In this document: piece after piece, positions 53,111 through 61,678 of the stretch
How positions within the stretch are numbered: position 1 is the stretch's first letter
Layout of the letters: each line of letters opens with the position of its first letter
Assembly (NCBI GenBank): GCA_964589825.1
Contig: CAZPUS010000008.1
Location: forward strand, 1-64,000
From: CAZPUS01 sp964589825
GTDB lineage: Bacteria; Fibrobacterota; Chitinivibrionia; Chitinivibrionales; WJKA01
DNA: 64,000 nucleotides
Direction of reading: 5' to 3'
Made by a program: the position numbers and the translations under genes
The notes under the pieces: generated by a model
Told to the model about the DNA's origin: nothing
Databases searched by the model: none
What the model saw: only the letters and a program-made list of their open reading frames with translations

Positions 53111-54331
53111 TTATGACTGCGCGATATATTTAATTTGTGAAAGGGCTACCATTTCGTTGTTTACCGTACACATGGTCCGGCTGCCTGCATTGTGGACGCC
53201 GTCTACAACGCCTTCGGTATAGCTGTATATTAGAGGATCCGACTCCGCCTCTTCTATCGAAATGGAGTAATCGCCATGGGGGGCGGTGCCGGTATACTGA
53301 CGAATCGCCTGAGCCACATCACAGGTACCGATACCGTCACCGTTGCCGTCGGTTACGGTAACCTGTGCCACTTCCTGGCCGAGGGAGTCGCGTATATGGA
53401 CATTGACCATCGGTCGATTGTTCATATGTATCTGTACATTCTTTGAGCCTTCACCCGCAAGATTGACCTGCGGCTGTGCAATGCGGACCGTTTTTCCAAG
53501 CATCGATGTGGCGGAGGAGGCGGAGAGTCTGCCACCGCCCTGAGATGACTCGGTATTGTCGACGTCCATTATTTGTGAGACGGGTAGTTCCTGACCGGCG
53601 ATTTTGAGATATGCCTTGTCGCTGCCGAAGCGGACGCCGTCAACCGTATCCTCTACATAGGCATAGACGCCGCCGTTTTTTTCGGAATCGCTGAATTGGA
53701 GACTGTAGCGGCCCGGCTGGGCGGGTGTGCCCTGATTGGTCGTCCCGTCCCACTGTACGGTCGTTTCGGTGCTATGCTGTGGTTTTTGTACGTTGAGTGT
53801 TTTTACCGTATTTCCCTGGCTGTCCACGATATCGAGTGTGGCGCTGGGAATGTTGCCCATATGTACGTCAATGGGAACCGCGCCGCCACTGGGACCGTTG
53901 TAGCGTAGTGACTGGCGTGCCAGCCGCACCTCTTTTCCGATAAGCGATACCGAAGAGGAATTGGATATCGACTGCGCACTCGCCTGCTGCGCCTTTACCG
54001 TATTTTCGAACGAGCTGTTTAGTTTGTCAAGGGTGTTTTGCATGTTATTGCTGCTTTCAAGACTTCGAAGCTGTGCCACCTGGCTTACGAAATCGCTGTT
54101 GTCAAGCGGCTTGAGCGGGTCCTGATGTTCCAGTTGCGCAAGAAGCAGTTTGAGAAAGTCGTCTTTCTGTAAACCCTGTTCTTCGGTGGTAAACAGATCG
54201 CTCTGCTGCGTGCCGTCGATGCTGCTGGATCCCTGTCGTACCTTTCCGTCCTTAAGCGACGCATTCACCGAATACCCGCTGCCGGCGTTGGAAGGGTTCA
54301 GCGTGGAAATCGATTCCGTGATTGATGACAT
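53111..54331 (-). CDS. flgD: Flagellar hook assembly protein FlgD with duplicated C-terminal module
   Basis: A 406-aa hook cap protein. The N-terminal capping segment FLKLLLAQLEHQDPLKPLDN, then SDFVSQVAQL, is canonical. After it, a module beginning SLIGKEVRLARQSLRY and ending in AYLKIAGQELPVSQIMDV is followed by a second, related module from SMLGKTVRIAQPQVNL to TVNNEMVALSQIKYI. Each has the LGK-VR start and a VDGV turn, so the Tudor/FnIII-like part appears twice, while standard FlgD has one copy. A strong AAGGAG precedes the ATG. Confidence 0.92.
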   Translation of the reverse strand: MSSITESISTLNPSNAGSGYSVNASLKDGKVRQGSSSIDGTQQSDLFTTEEQGLQKDDFLKLLLAQLEHQDPLKPLDNSDFVSQVAQLRSLESSNNMQNTLDKLNSSFENTVKAQQASAQSISNSSSVSLIGKEVRLARQSLRYNGPSGGAVPIDVHMGNIPSATLDIVDSQGNTVKTLNVQKPQHSTETTVQWDGTTNQGTPAQPGRYSLQFSDSEKNGGVYAYVEDTVDGVRFGSDKAYLKIAGQELPVSQIMDVDNTESSQGGGRLSASSATSMLGKTVRIAQPQVNLAGEGSKNVQIHMNNRPMVNVHIRDSLGQEVAQVTVTDGNGDGIGTCDVAQAIRQYTGTAPHGDYSISIEEAESDPLIYSYTEGVVDGVHNAGSRTMCTVNNEMVALSQIKYIAQS

Positions 54332-54368
54332 GTCTGTAGGCTCCTTTTTTTATGGCACGGGGTGTTCG

Positions 54369-56201
54369 TTATGCAAAATATTCGATCGTATTGGTACCGT
54401 ATCGGCGTCCCGTCTCTTCTCCTTCGACAAGCTCAAGGGTTCCGGGATCGATCGACAACTCTTCATTGTGGCTGTCATGAGACCGGCTCTTTTTTCCGGA
54501 CTGCTCATCGAATGTCTCCTGCTGGCCATGGTTTGCATTGGATGATCCCGCCTCGATATCGACGGTAAGCTGTCCCGGCTTGAGATTGTGCTCCTGCAGA
54601 GAGTCCCGCAGAAGCTGCATATTCTGCTCAACAATCTGTTTTACCTGCTGGTTTTCGACCTGCATCCTGGCGATTACGACTTCGTGCTCAACCCGGATGT
54701 TTATTTTCACGCGCCCCAGGGTGTCGGGCTTTAGCGAAAGGCGCAGTTCGTGAGATCCGTGGCGAACCGCAGACTTCATTTTGTCACTTACCTGCTGCAT
54801 TACCGACTGCTCAAGAGAATGCATCTGCTGGGTGACGGTTTTTTGCGAGGCGAACATCTGTCCGAAAAATGAATCTGAGGAGCTTTTTGCGTTTTCTCCC
54901 CCCTGATGCAGCGAGGAGATCATTGACTCGTGCAATGTGGTGTTGTGCATATTTCTCAGTAGTACGCTGCTGTCGAAGCGTTGCAGCGCAAATCGCATTT
55001 TGTCGTTATCCGCCGCAGCATTCGTCTGCGATTGTGTGGTGTTCTGCGCGGCATACTGAATATTTAAGCGCAGCTTTTTACGAAGTATATACGTTTTCTG
55101 GGTATCGTATACCCAGGAATTCTGTTCGCTCTTTTGTACCCCGATATCCTTAGCCATATTCTGTTGATTGAGCTGATGATTTGTGAGCGACGCTTCTTTG
55201 GATGCGTCACTTTTTTCTTCACCGGAAGCATGCGCGTTGATCGCTGCGAGTGCTTTTTCGTACAACTGTGTGATCTGTTGCTGCTCAGTCCGGGTGGTTT
55301 CCTGCAGCATCTGACGAAGGTGAGCGGTACTCATCGAGGGCATGGTTCCAGGATTCGACGCAGTGAGGATACCGTGGGCTGCAGAACCGGTATCAGCCGA
55401 TTTCTCTTCCGTTTTCTGGCCGACGAGATTGGATACGCCCATGGAGCGCATCACCAGTTTTATCCTGAAAAGCTGCGCATGTACCGTCTTTACCGCCTCT
55501 TCGCTTTGTGCGGCGTCGAATTTAATCCCCCTGATGTCGATAATTCTGTTTTCGGCCACGGCGTTGTCCAGAAGCTTTGCGATTTGTTCCAGACAATGGA
55601 CGATCTCGGCAAAGTCGTCGATCATCTTTTCGGTTACGTGATCGATGGAAAGCCCTTCAAGCTCGTCGGTGACCGAAAAATTTAGAGTATCACCAAGCTT
55701 CAGCAGTGCATCGCGCATGTGATGTACCAGACGTCGTTTTTGCGCGTCACTCAGTTGTTTGAGTTCTTTGTCCTCGCGCGAGCTTTCGGCATGTTTAGAG
55801 GTGGCGGGTTGCCGGTTTTCAGCAGTGGACTGGCGTTCGTTGCGTGGTGTGGTGTGGTCGGTTTCGTTATCGCACCGAGTCGTATTCTTGTGCGCAGTGG
55901 GCCGGGCATGGTCTTTGGAGCTAGTTGCAGTACGGGCAGTGGTTTTTTCGTTTTTTCCTTTGCGAACGCTATGCTGCGCGGAGCGAGTTTCGTGAGGAAA
56001 TTCGTCGTTGCGTGACTCGTGTTCTATAGAATGTCGTGCGCTCGAGTTTTGTTTGGAGACATCCGAATAGATATCCCTGAATTGATTCGGGGATTGATTG
56101 GCGCGCCCCGAACGTTCATGAGACGGGGAGCCCTTTGCGTGCTTGGGAGCTGAGGAAGGTTGCGGAATGATCAGATTGGTTATTTCGCAGTTTTTACTCA
56201 T
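54369..56201 (-). CDS. fliK: Flagellar hook-length control protein FliK
   Basis: A 610-aa protein. The N-terminal 180 residues are a highly polar, low-complexity Ser/Thr/Asn/Arg/Glu ruler-like region. The C-terminal conserved domain contains ELRLSLKPDTLGRVKINIRV and ARMQVENQQVKQIVEQNMQ, continuing LLRDSLQEHNL, diagnostic for FliK. It is exported to measure the hook and then contacts FlhB. AAAGGA precedes the start. Its position between the flbB/motE-like gene and flgD is standard. Confidence 0.92.
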   Translation of the reverse strand: MSKNCEITNLIIPQPSSAPKHAKGSPSHERSGRANQSPNQFRDIYSDVSKQNSSARHSIEHESRNDEFPHETRSAQHSVRKGKNEKTTARTATSSKDHARPTAHKNTTRCDNETDHTTPRNERQSTAENRQPATSKHAESSREDKELKQLSDAQKRRLVHHMRDALLKLGDTLNFSVTDELEGLSIDHVTEKMIDDFAEIVHCLEQIAKLLDNAVAENRIIDIRGIKFDAAQSEEAVKTVHAQLFRIKLVMRSMGVSNLVGQKTEEKSADTGSAAHGILTASNPGTMPSMSTAHLRQMLQETTRTEQQQITQLYEKALAAINAHASGEEKSDASKEASLTNHQLNQQNMAKDIGVQKSEQNSWVYDTQKTYILRKKLRLNIQYAAQNTTQSQTNAAADNDKMRFALQRFDSSVLLRNMHNTTLHESMISSLHQGGENAKSSSDSFFGQMFASQKTVTQQMHSLEQSVMQQVSDKMKSAVRHGSHELRLSLKPDTLGRVKINIRVEHEVVIARMQVENQQVKQIVEQNMQLLRDSLQEHNLKPGQLTVDIEAGSSNANHGQQETFDEQSGKKSRSHDSHNEELSIDPGTLELVEGEETGRRYGTNTIEYFA

Positions 56202-56304
56202 TATGAGATCCTTTTTTTACGCAGAGTTCTCCGGTGACAAGGAAGGCAAGAGTCTGCATAGCTGCGGTAAGGGTATATACATTATTTGTATAGTACATTT
56301 GTCT

Positions 56305-56895
56305 TCAGTCGTTCAGCAGCGGCTTTCCTATCTGGTTACTGATGGCCGCGGCTTTGGAATTGGGTAATGCGGCAACGATATCCGATTTCTGGCGTTCGTC
56401 GCGGATCGCCTTAAGGATTTTGATTACAAGGTCATTATTCAGCGTCTGCAGAATCGCAGCCGCTTCTTCCGGATCCATTGATCCGTATATCTTTGCAAGC
56501 TCCTTAATTTTTTCCTGGCTGAGTTCATCACTCTTTTCCACTATCTGTTCGAGCCGTTTCTTTTTCGCTTCGAGGTCTTTTTTCTGTGCCTCCAGATCCG
56601 CCTGCAGCGACTGGATATGCTGCCGCATCTGTTCGAGTTTTTTACGTTCCTTGCGAAGTCTGGCGCGTTCCTTGACCATAGCCTGAAACGATTTGGATTT
56701 TTTGGCGATCAGAGAGTCAATCTCGCTCGAACGCTCCATCATTTGGAGTTCTTTTTTTGTCTCGTCTTTTTTGTCGTCATAACCAAAATCGACACTGGCG
56801 TATCCGGTCGCAAAAAGTACGATTAAATACATTATTGGAAACGATATAACCGCCACAGCGGCGATAATAATGAAATTTTTCAGTTTTGGATTCAT
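56305..56895 (-). CDS. FlbB/MotE-like flagellar protein with MgtE N-terminal-type domain
   Basis: A 196-aa protein: a transmembrane helix near 8-30 (FIIIAAVAVISFPIMYLIVLF), a long coiled coil (about 55-130, rich in Lys/Glu/Arg with regular Leu), and a C-terminal MgtE_N-like helical domain (IYGSMDPEEAAAILQTLNNDL, partly quoted). This is the build of spirochaetal FlbB and of MotE stator chaperones, which organise stator assembly in the periplasm or at the membrane. The ATG at 56895 starts the membrane-anchored form; the frame is open 13 codons further. It is the most upstream gene of the flagellar run visible here. Confidence 0.82.
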   Translation of the reverse strand: MNPKLKNFIIIAAVAVISFPIMYLIVLFATGYASVDFGYDDKKDETKKELQMMERSSEIDSLIAKKSKSFQAMVKERARLRKERKKLEQMRQHIQSLQADLEAQKKDLEAKKKRLEQIVEKSDELSQEKIKELAKIYGSMDPEEAAAILQTLNNDLVIKILKAIRDERQKSDIVAALPNSKAAAISNQIGKPLLND

Positions 56896-57167
56896 ACAAT
56901 GGTCCTTTACGCATTGTGTTCGCATACCGGGCAATCGTCATCTGTGTATTAGCAAAATATATGCCATAAAAGAACAGGGGGTGATGAGAACGAATAACGC
57001 CATGATTTAGTATGAGTTAGAAATCGATTTTCTGTGCGGGGACAGCATCGGTTTTTTACGCCGTATGGGATTGTCAATTGATAAACGGCATATTATTCAC
57101 GTGGTAACGGAAAAAAATTCTCGTCTGTGGCGAAAAATGATTCCGGCAGCGGCCTCTTTTTTCGGCG

Positions 57168-57347
57168 ATTTCCACAGGTACCGCGACATGTTTCGGGTAT
57201 ATGACGGCTCCTTTGTAACCATTGAGTCGTATTTCGGGCATGTATGAACTCGCTTCGCTCAGACATGCATACATGCTTTTTCCGAAATAAGGCTCAATAC
57301 TCGGAAAATGTCATATGCCCGAAACCTGTCGCGGTACCTGTGGAAAT
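57168..57347. repeat. 180-bp nested inverted repeat (palindromic element) in a 614-bp intergenic gap
   Basis: The outer arms, 57168-57205 and 57310-57347, are complementary at 36 of 38 positions. A second paired block lies inside: ATTGAG 57221-57226 with CTCAAT 57293-57298, TATTTCGG 57230-57237 with CCGAAATA 57282-57289, and GCATGTATG 57238-57246 with CATACATGC 57268-57276. A 21-base apical loop contains CTCGCTTCGCTC. The transcript would form a long hairpin and the DNA a cruciform. It looks like a MITE or REP-type palindromic element; no coding sequence or clear target duplication was seen. The rest of the gap (56896-57167, 57348-57509) holds no recognisable gene. Confidence 0.85.
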
Positions 57348-57509
57348 TGTCTAATTGCGTTTGCCTCTACGGGTTATTTCTCCGGATAGCACTCATGCTC
57401 TCCGGGAAAAGAAACACGCAGTGCCCCTTAATTATTTTGTTGATAAATGCGGTATGCGTGCAGACGCTGCATAGGTTCGTAAAGGAAAATATCTCAAAAA
57501 GGAGAGGGT

Positions 57510-57836
57510 ATGTATTCATTCAACATTCAGGTCAGACCCGAGCCGGGAAACGATACAAAAATACTGATGGTACGCGGGGATGTGGTGGGCTATGACAGTG
57601 AACGGTTTCGTACCATGCTCGAGGAGCTGACCCAGTCACCCGAGAACACCATTGTCGTGGATTTGCGCGAGGTCGGCTACATAGACAGCCACGGGCTTGG
57701 CAGTCTTGTCTTCAAGCATCTGTGGCTCAAAGACAAGGGCCGAAAAATGGTAATTTCGGCGGATGCATCTACCAATGTCGCCGATATCTTCAAAAAAACG
57801 GAGCTTGACAAGGCGCTCGATATCCGCTGGGAGTAA
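57510..57836 (+). CDS. STAS-domain anti-sigma factor antagonist
   Basis: A 108-aa single STAS domain of the SpoIIAA/RsbV type. The phosphorylatable Ser is S60 in VGYIDSHGLGSL, in the right place in the fold; VVDLREV is the preceding strand. It likely binds an anti-sigma kinase and frees a sigma factor when unphosphorylated. No partner kinase or sigma gene is next to it. AAAAAGGAGAGGG precedes the ATG. Confidence 0.9.
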   Translation: MYSFNIQVRPEPGNDTKILMVRGDVVGYDSERFRTMLEELTQSPENTIVVDLREVGYIDSHGLGSLVFKHLWLKDKGRKMVISADASTNVADIFKKTELDKALDIRWE

Positions 57837-57860
57837 AGAACTGCGGTGCGCTATTGTGTA

Positions 57861-60263
57861 TCAGCTGCATTTGGAATAGCCGCAGGTGCGACATACCGAA
57901 CATCCGCCTTCCTGCTCCATGACGCTGGAGCATTCAGGGCATTGGGGATTACCGGTCACCAGAGGGCTGGGGGTATCATACGTGAAACCGGAAGTATCGG
58001 ATGCACTGTTTTCCACTTTAAAATCCTTTATCGCTTTATCCATGAGCCGGGCAATCGCATCGGCGCATGAGAGCACCATTTCTCCTTCGTGCCATATAGG
58101 AATGGGGCAGCGGATGCCGCGTAGCTGTTCCACGATTTGTCTTGGTTCTATTCCCGAACGAAGCGCAAGAGAGATGAGCCGTGCGACCGCCTCCGAGTTG
58201 GATGCGGCACATCCTCCCGATTTTCCCATCTGTGTAAATACTTCACATAGTCCGTATTCGTCCGTATTGACATTTACAGATAGTTTTCCGCAGCCGGTTT
58301 TGGTCTTGTAGGTACGCCCCTGGGTCACCGAGGGGCGGGCTCGCGGGGTAATGGCGCCGGCTACCGCAATTTCTCCTGTCGTCACGGCGGACCCCGCTGC
58401 GTTTTTTCCGGAGGTGATAACCTGCTTGTTGCGGGAGCCGTCACGGTAGACGGTTACGCCTTTGCAGCCGAGTTCATAGGCGAGCCGATAAACCTCTTCT
58501 ACATCGGCGGGGGTGGCGGCGTTGGGGAAGTTGACTGTTTTGGATACCGAATTGTCGGTGTATTTTTGAAAGGCCGCCTGAATCTGCACGTGCCATTTGG
58601 GTGAAATGTCGTGTGAGGTGACGAATATGTCACGGATTCTTTTCGGGATGCCGTAAATATCGTTGAGACTGCCGCTCTGGGCAACCATTTTCATGAACTC
58701 TTCGGAATAGAATCCTTCGTTTTGTGCCACTTCCCTGAACTCGCTGTGGACATACATGAGGCGTTTATCATCCAGCACGTTCTTTTCGTAGGCAATCGCG
58801 AAAAGCGGCTCGATGCCGCTGGAGCAGCCGGCGATCATGCTGATCGTTCCGGTGGGAGCGATTGTCGTTACCGTGGCGTTGCGCATTTTTTCAGCCTTTT
58901 TACCGTTGTCGGACCCGTTTTCAAAGGCAGGGTAGGGTCCGCGCTTTTCGGCCAGAAACGCGCTTACTTTTCGTGCTTCCTTCTGGATAAAGCCCATCAC
59001 CTCTTCTGCCGTGCTTACCGCCTGCTGGGAATTGTAGGGCACACCAAGGGAGACCAGCATGTCGGCAAAGCCCATGACCCCGAGTCCTATCTTGCGGGTG
59101 CTGCGCGACATTTCGCCGATTTTTTCGATGGGGGCGCGATTCATTTCGATTACATTGTCGAGAAACCGTACCGCGCTGCGAATGGTTTTTGCCATTTTTG
59201 TATAGTCGATACAGGGCTCACCCTGTTTTTTGCGTATCATTTTCGAAAGGTTTATGGATCCCAGATTGCATGATTCATACGGCAGAAGCGGCTGCTCGCC
59301 GCAGGGGTTGGTGCTCTCGATGGGGCCCAGATGCGGTGTCGGATTATCTTCATTGATACGATCGAGAAAAATGATGCCGGGCTCACCGTTTTTCCAGGCG
59401 AGCTCGACGACACGTTTGAAAAGTGAAGAGGCGCTTATTCGATCGATTTCCTTTCCGTCCCTGGGGTTGACAAGAGGATATTCACCGTCGTGCTGCAGCG
59501 CTTTCATGAATTCATTGGAGAGTGCAATAGATATATTGAAATTGGGCAGAATACCCTCTTTTTCTTTTGCTTCGATAAATTCAATGACATCGGGATGGGA
59601 ACAGTGCAGGATACCCATGTTGGCTCCCCTGCGGGTTCCTCCCTGCTTTATGGTCTCCGTTGCCGCGTCGAATACTTTCATAAACGAGACCGGTCCGCTC
59701 GATACACCCCGTGTCGATTTGACCGTGTCGTTTTTGGGGCGTATGTGTGAAAAAGAAAACCCGGTTCCTCCTCCGCTTTTATGTATGAGGGCGGTGTTTT
59801 TTACCGCCGAAAAAATTTCGTCCATCGAATCGCCCACCGGGAGCACGAAACAGGCGGAGAGTTGCTGCAGCTCACGTCCCGCATTCATGAGAGTTGGCGA
59901 GTTGGGAAGAAATTCGAGCGAGCTGAGCATATTGTAGAATTCTTCCACCACCGCTTCAGTATTGACTTCGTTGTCGAAATGCCGTTCCGCTTCCGCGATA
60001 TTTTCAGCAACACGAAAAAACATATCCTCCGGTGACTCGATCACCTCGTTGTTTTCGTCCTTTTTCATGTAGCGCTTTTGGAGTACCACACGGGCATTGT
60101 CATTGAGCTGGACTTTGTTACGAACCAAACGTTGCTTCAGCGAGAGATGATTTTTTGTGGCCTTGGTTTCCCCGGAGAAAGATTTGGAAGAATCCCGACT
60201 ACTGACTTCTTCCCGGTTACAGGCTGTTTTCACGTCGTGGGAGGTGGAGGATTCGTGCGCCAT
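57861..60263 (-). CDS. nrdJ: Adenosylcobalamin-dependent class II ribonucleotide reductase
   Basis: An 800-aa reductase that makes deoxyribonucleotides with vitamin B12, independent of oxygen. LPNSPTLMNAG and SACFVLP supply one redox Cys; NPCGEQPLLPYESCNLG holds the catalytic N-x-C-x-E radical site; PTGTISMIAGCSSGIEP the phosphate loop; and the C-terminal CPECSSVMEQEGGCSVC, then CGYSKCS, is the tail that re-reduces the active site or binds metal. The first 40 residues are Ser/Lys-rich and unconserved. The ATG at 60263 follows AAGGA; the frame is open to 60380. An NrdR-like box lies 125-140 bp upstream. Confidence 0.95.
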   Translation of the reverse strand: MAHESSTSHDVKTACNREEVSSRDSSKSFSGETKATKNHLSLKQRLVRNKVQLNDNARVVLQKRYMKKDENNEVIESPEDMFFRVAENIAEAERHFDNEVNTEAVVEEFYNMLSSLEFLPNSPTLMNAGRELQQLSACFVLPVGDSMDEIFSAVKNTALIHKSGGGTGFSFSHIRPKNDTVKSTRGVSSGPVSFMKVFDAATETIKQGGTRRGANMGILHCSHPDVIEFIEAKEKEGILPNFNISIALSNEFMKALQHDGEYPLVNPRDGKEIDRISASSLFKRVVELAWKNGEPGIIFLDRINEDNPTPHLGPIESTNPCGEQPLLPYESCNLGSINLSKMIRKKQGEPCIDYTKMAKTIRSAVRFLDNVIEMNRAPIEKIGEMSRSTRKIGLGVMGFADMLVSLGVPYNSQQAVSTAEEVMGFIQKEARKVSAFLAEKRGPYPAFENGSDNGKKAEKMRNATVTTIAPTGTISMIAGCSSGIEPLFAIAYEKNVLDDKRLMYVHSEFREVAQNEGFYSEEFMKMVAQSGSLNDIYGIPKRIRDIFVTSHDISPKWHVQIQAAFQKYTDNSVSKTVNFPNAATPADVEEVYRLAYELGCKGVTVYRDGSRNKQVITSGKNAAGSAVTTGEIAVAGAITPRARPSVTQGRTYKTKTGCGKLSVNVNTDEYGLCEVFTQMGKSGGCAASNSEAVARLISLALRSGIEPRQIVEQLRGIRCPIPIWHEGEMVLSCADAIARLMDKAIKDFKVENSASDTSGFTYDTPSPLVTGNPQCPECSSVMEQEGGCSVCRTCGYSKCS

Positions 60264-60387
60264 AGACAAAGGTCCTTGTAATTCGGGTGAACGGGAAGCG
60301 AAGCGAGGCTCGTTGCGAGTGATGCGTTGCGAATTTTTATACACTATACAAATATAGGTAGGAAAAAAGAGCAAAGTCAAGAGAAAA

Positions 60388-60403
60388 ATACAATATATTG
60401 TAT
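60388..60403. promoter_or_regulatory. NrdR-type box upstream of nrdJ
   Basis: The 16-mer ATACAATATATTGTAT contains a perfect 14-bp palindrome and fits the NrdR box consensus (acaCwAtATaTwGtgt) at 14 of 16 positions as I remember it. It lies in the 255-bp gap between nrdJ and prfB. A degenerate second candidate (CTATA-N4-TATAG, 60344-60357) is at a non-standard distance. NrdR itself is not in the window. Confidence 0.55.
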
Positions 60404-60518
60404 ATTTTGCATAAATCGCTACTTGTGACAGTATGTTTTCGTTGACCGGGCCACGGAAGTATTTTTTATTGCATGTGATATCATGCCCAGTTATACATAA
60501 TCGTTAAAGGAGTCTCTC

Positions 60519-61617
60519 ATGGAACAGCAATTCGACATGAATGAAGCACAATCGCTCAAAAAGCGCGTAGATGACCTTCGGGGGTATCTTTAGCATAGAG
60601 GAAAAAGAGGCACAAATAGAAACTCTGGAGCAGGAGAGTGCGCAACAGGAGTTCTGGAACGATCAGCAGCGGGCCAAAGGCGTGCTGCAGAAAATAAAAT
60701 CGATGAAGGATATCGTCAATCAGTGGCATGAGGCGTATCAGGAGGTAAGCGATCTGATCGAACTGGCACAGCTCGCGCAGCAGGAGGAGGATACCGAGAC
60801 TCTGAACCAGCTGCAGTCACATTTTGAGACTGCGCGCAAAAAGGTTGAGAATCTGGAGTTTTTCAGAAAACTCAGCCACGAAGACGATCCCGGCGAGGCG
60901 ATTCTCACCATTCACAGCGGGGCCGGAGGAACGGAGTCGTGCGACTGGTGCGCGATGCTGTTTCGTATGTACACCAGGTGGCTGGAGCGCAGGGAGTTTC
61001 CGTTTACCGTGATCGATTCGGTACCCGGTGATTCTGCGGGGTATAAAAGTGTCACGCTTGAAGTGAACGCACCGTATGCGTATGGGTATCTCAAAGCGGA
61101 AAACGGTGTGCATCGTCTGGTGAGGATTTCGCCTTTTGATTCGAATGCCCGGCGCCACACCTCATTCGCATCTGTCTACGCCTTTCCCCTGGTCGAAGAG
61201 GACGATACGTTCGAGTTGGACGAAAAGGATATCAGAGTCGATACCTACCGTGCCAGCGGTGCGGGTGGCCAGCACGTCAACAAGACCGATTCTGCGGTGC
61301 GCATGACCCATATTCCGACCTCGATTATCGTGCAGTGTCAGAACGAACGTTCCCAGATGAAAAACCGTGCCACCGCGCTTCGCCTGCTCAAGGCGAGAGT
61401 GCGTCAGCATTACAAGGAGCTGGAGGAACAGAAGCGCAACGAGAAACTTTCGGAAAAGAAAAAGATCGAATGGGGCAGCCAGATACGCTCCTATGTGCTG
61501 CATCCTTACAATATGGTAAAAGATTTGCGCACCGAGGTGCAGACATCCAATACCCAGGAGGTGCTCGACGGCGATATCGACGAATTTATCGAGAGCTATC
61601 TGCTGCATACCGACTGA
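60519..61617 (+). CDS. prfB: Peptide chain release factor 2 with programmed +1 frameshift at an in-frame UAG
   Basis: RF2 is read in two frames: codons 1-24 from the ATG at 60519 (AAAGGAG upstream), then TAG at 60591-60593, then a +1 shift (the T at 60591 skipped) from 60592 to the TGA at 61615-61617, giving 365 aa. The zero-frame peptide ends in RGYL, exactly as in E. coli RF2 before its shift site. The RF2-specific tripeptide SPF (204-206) and the catalytic GGQ (249-251) are present. The usual in-frame stop is UGA, which RF2 itself reads, giving feedback; here it is UAG, read by RF1. Translation from the downstream ATG at 60571 alone would lose the conserved N-terminus. Confidence 0.93.
60580..60594 (+). 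promoter_or_regulatory. prfB recoding site: SD-like GGGGG, slippery CTT, stop TAG, then C
   Basis: The site reads GGGGGTATCTTTAGC. The internal Shine-Dalgarno-like run, the TAT CTT codons, the slippery CTT-T and the following C match the classical AGGGGGTATCTTTGAC site. The exceptions are the first base of the SD-like run (C instead of A at 60579) and the stop codon (TAG for TGA). The P-site tRNA can still slip from CUU to UUU. Confidence 0.9.
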
Positions 61618-61637
61618 GGGATCCCTCGCCTTTTCGA

Positions 61638-61656
61638 CAACGGTGAAAAACCGTTG
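61638..61656. terminator. Hairpin between convergent prfB and NCS2 permease genes
   Basis: CAACGGT (61638-61644) pairs with ACCGTTG (61650-61656) around a GAAAA loop, a perfect 7-bp stem between two convergent genes. No T-run follows on either side, so it is probably a weak bidirectional terminator or an mRNA end protector. Confidence 0.45.
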
Positions 61657-61678
61657 CGTATACCCCTCCTGCGTACTC

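Noticed and set aside
55719..56015. Hydrophobic plus-strand frame opposite fliK
   Set aside because: It is antisense to the low-complexity part of fliK; the apparent hydrophobicity is a by-product of complementing polar codons.
57168..57347. Integron attC site or tRNA-like gene
   Set aside because: The ends lack the attC R'/R'' core sequences, no integrase or cassette array is nearby, and there is no cloverleaf or CCA-like end.
60264..60518. Cobalamin riboswitch before the B12-dependent nrdJ
   Set aside because: No B12-box-like sequence could be found in the gap; only the NrdR-type palindrome stands out.
60591..60593. TAG in prfB as evidence that UAG is a sense codon in this genome
   Set aside because: uppS, dxr, rseP and hydG end in TAG at the expected protein ends, so UAG works as a stop.
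60571..61617. prfB starting at the internal ATG 60571 with no frameshift
   Set aside because: It would remove the conserved zero-frame N-terminus ending RGYL and leave the AAAGGAG-ATG at 60519 and the intact SD-like run unexplained.
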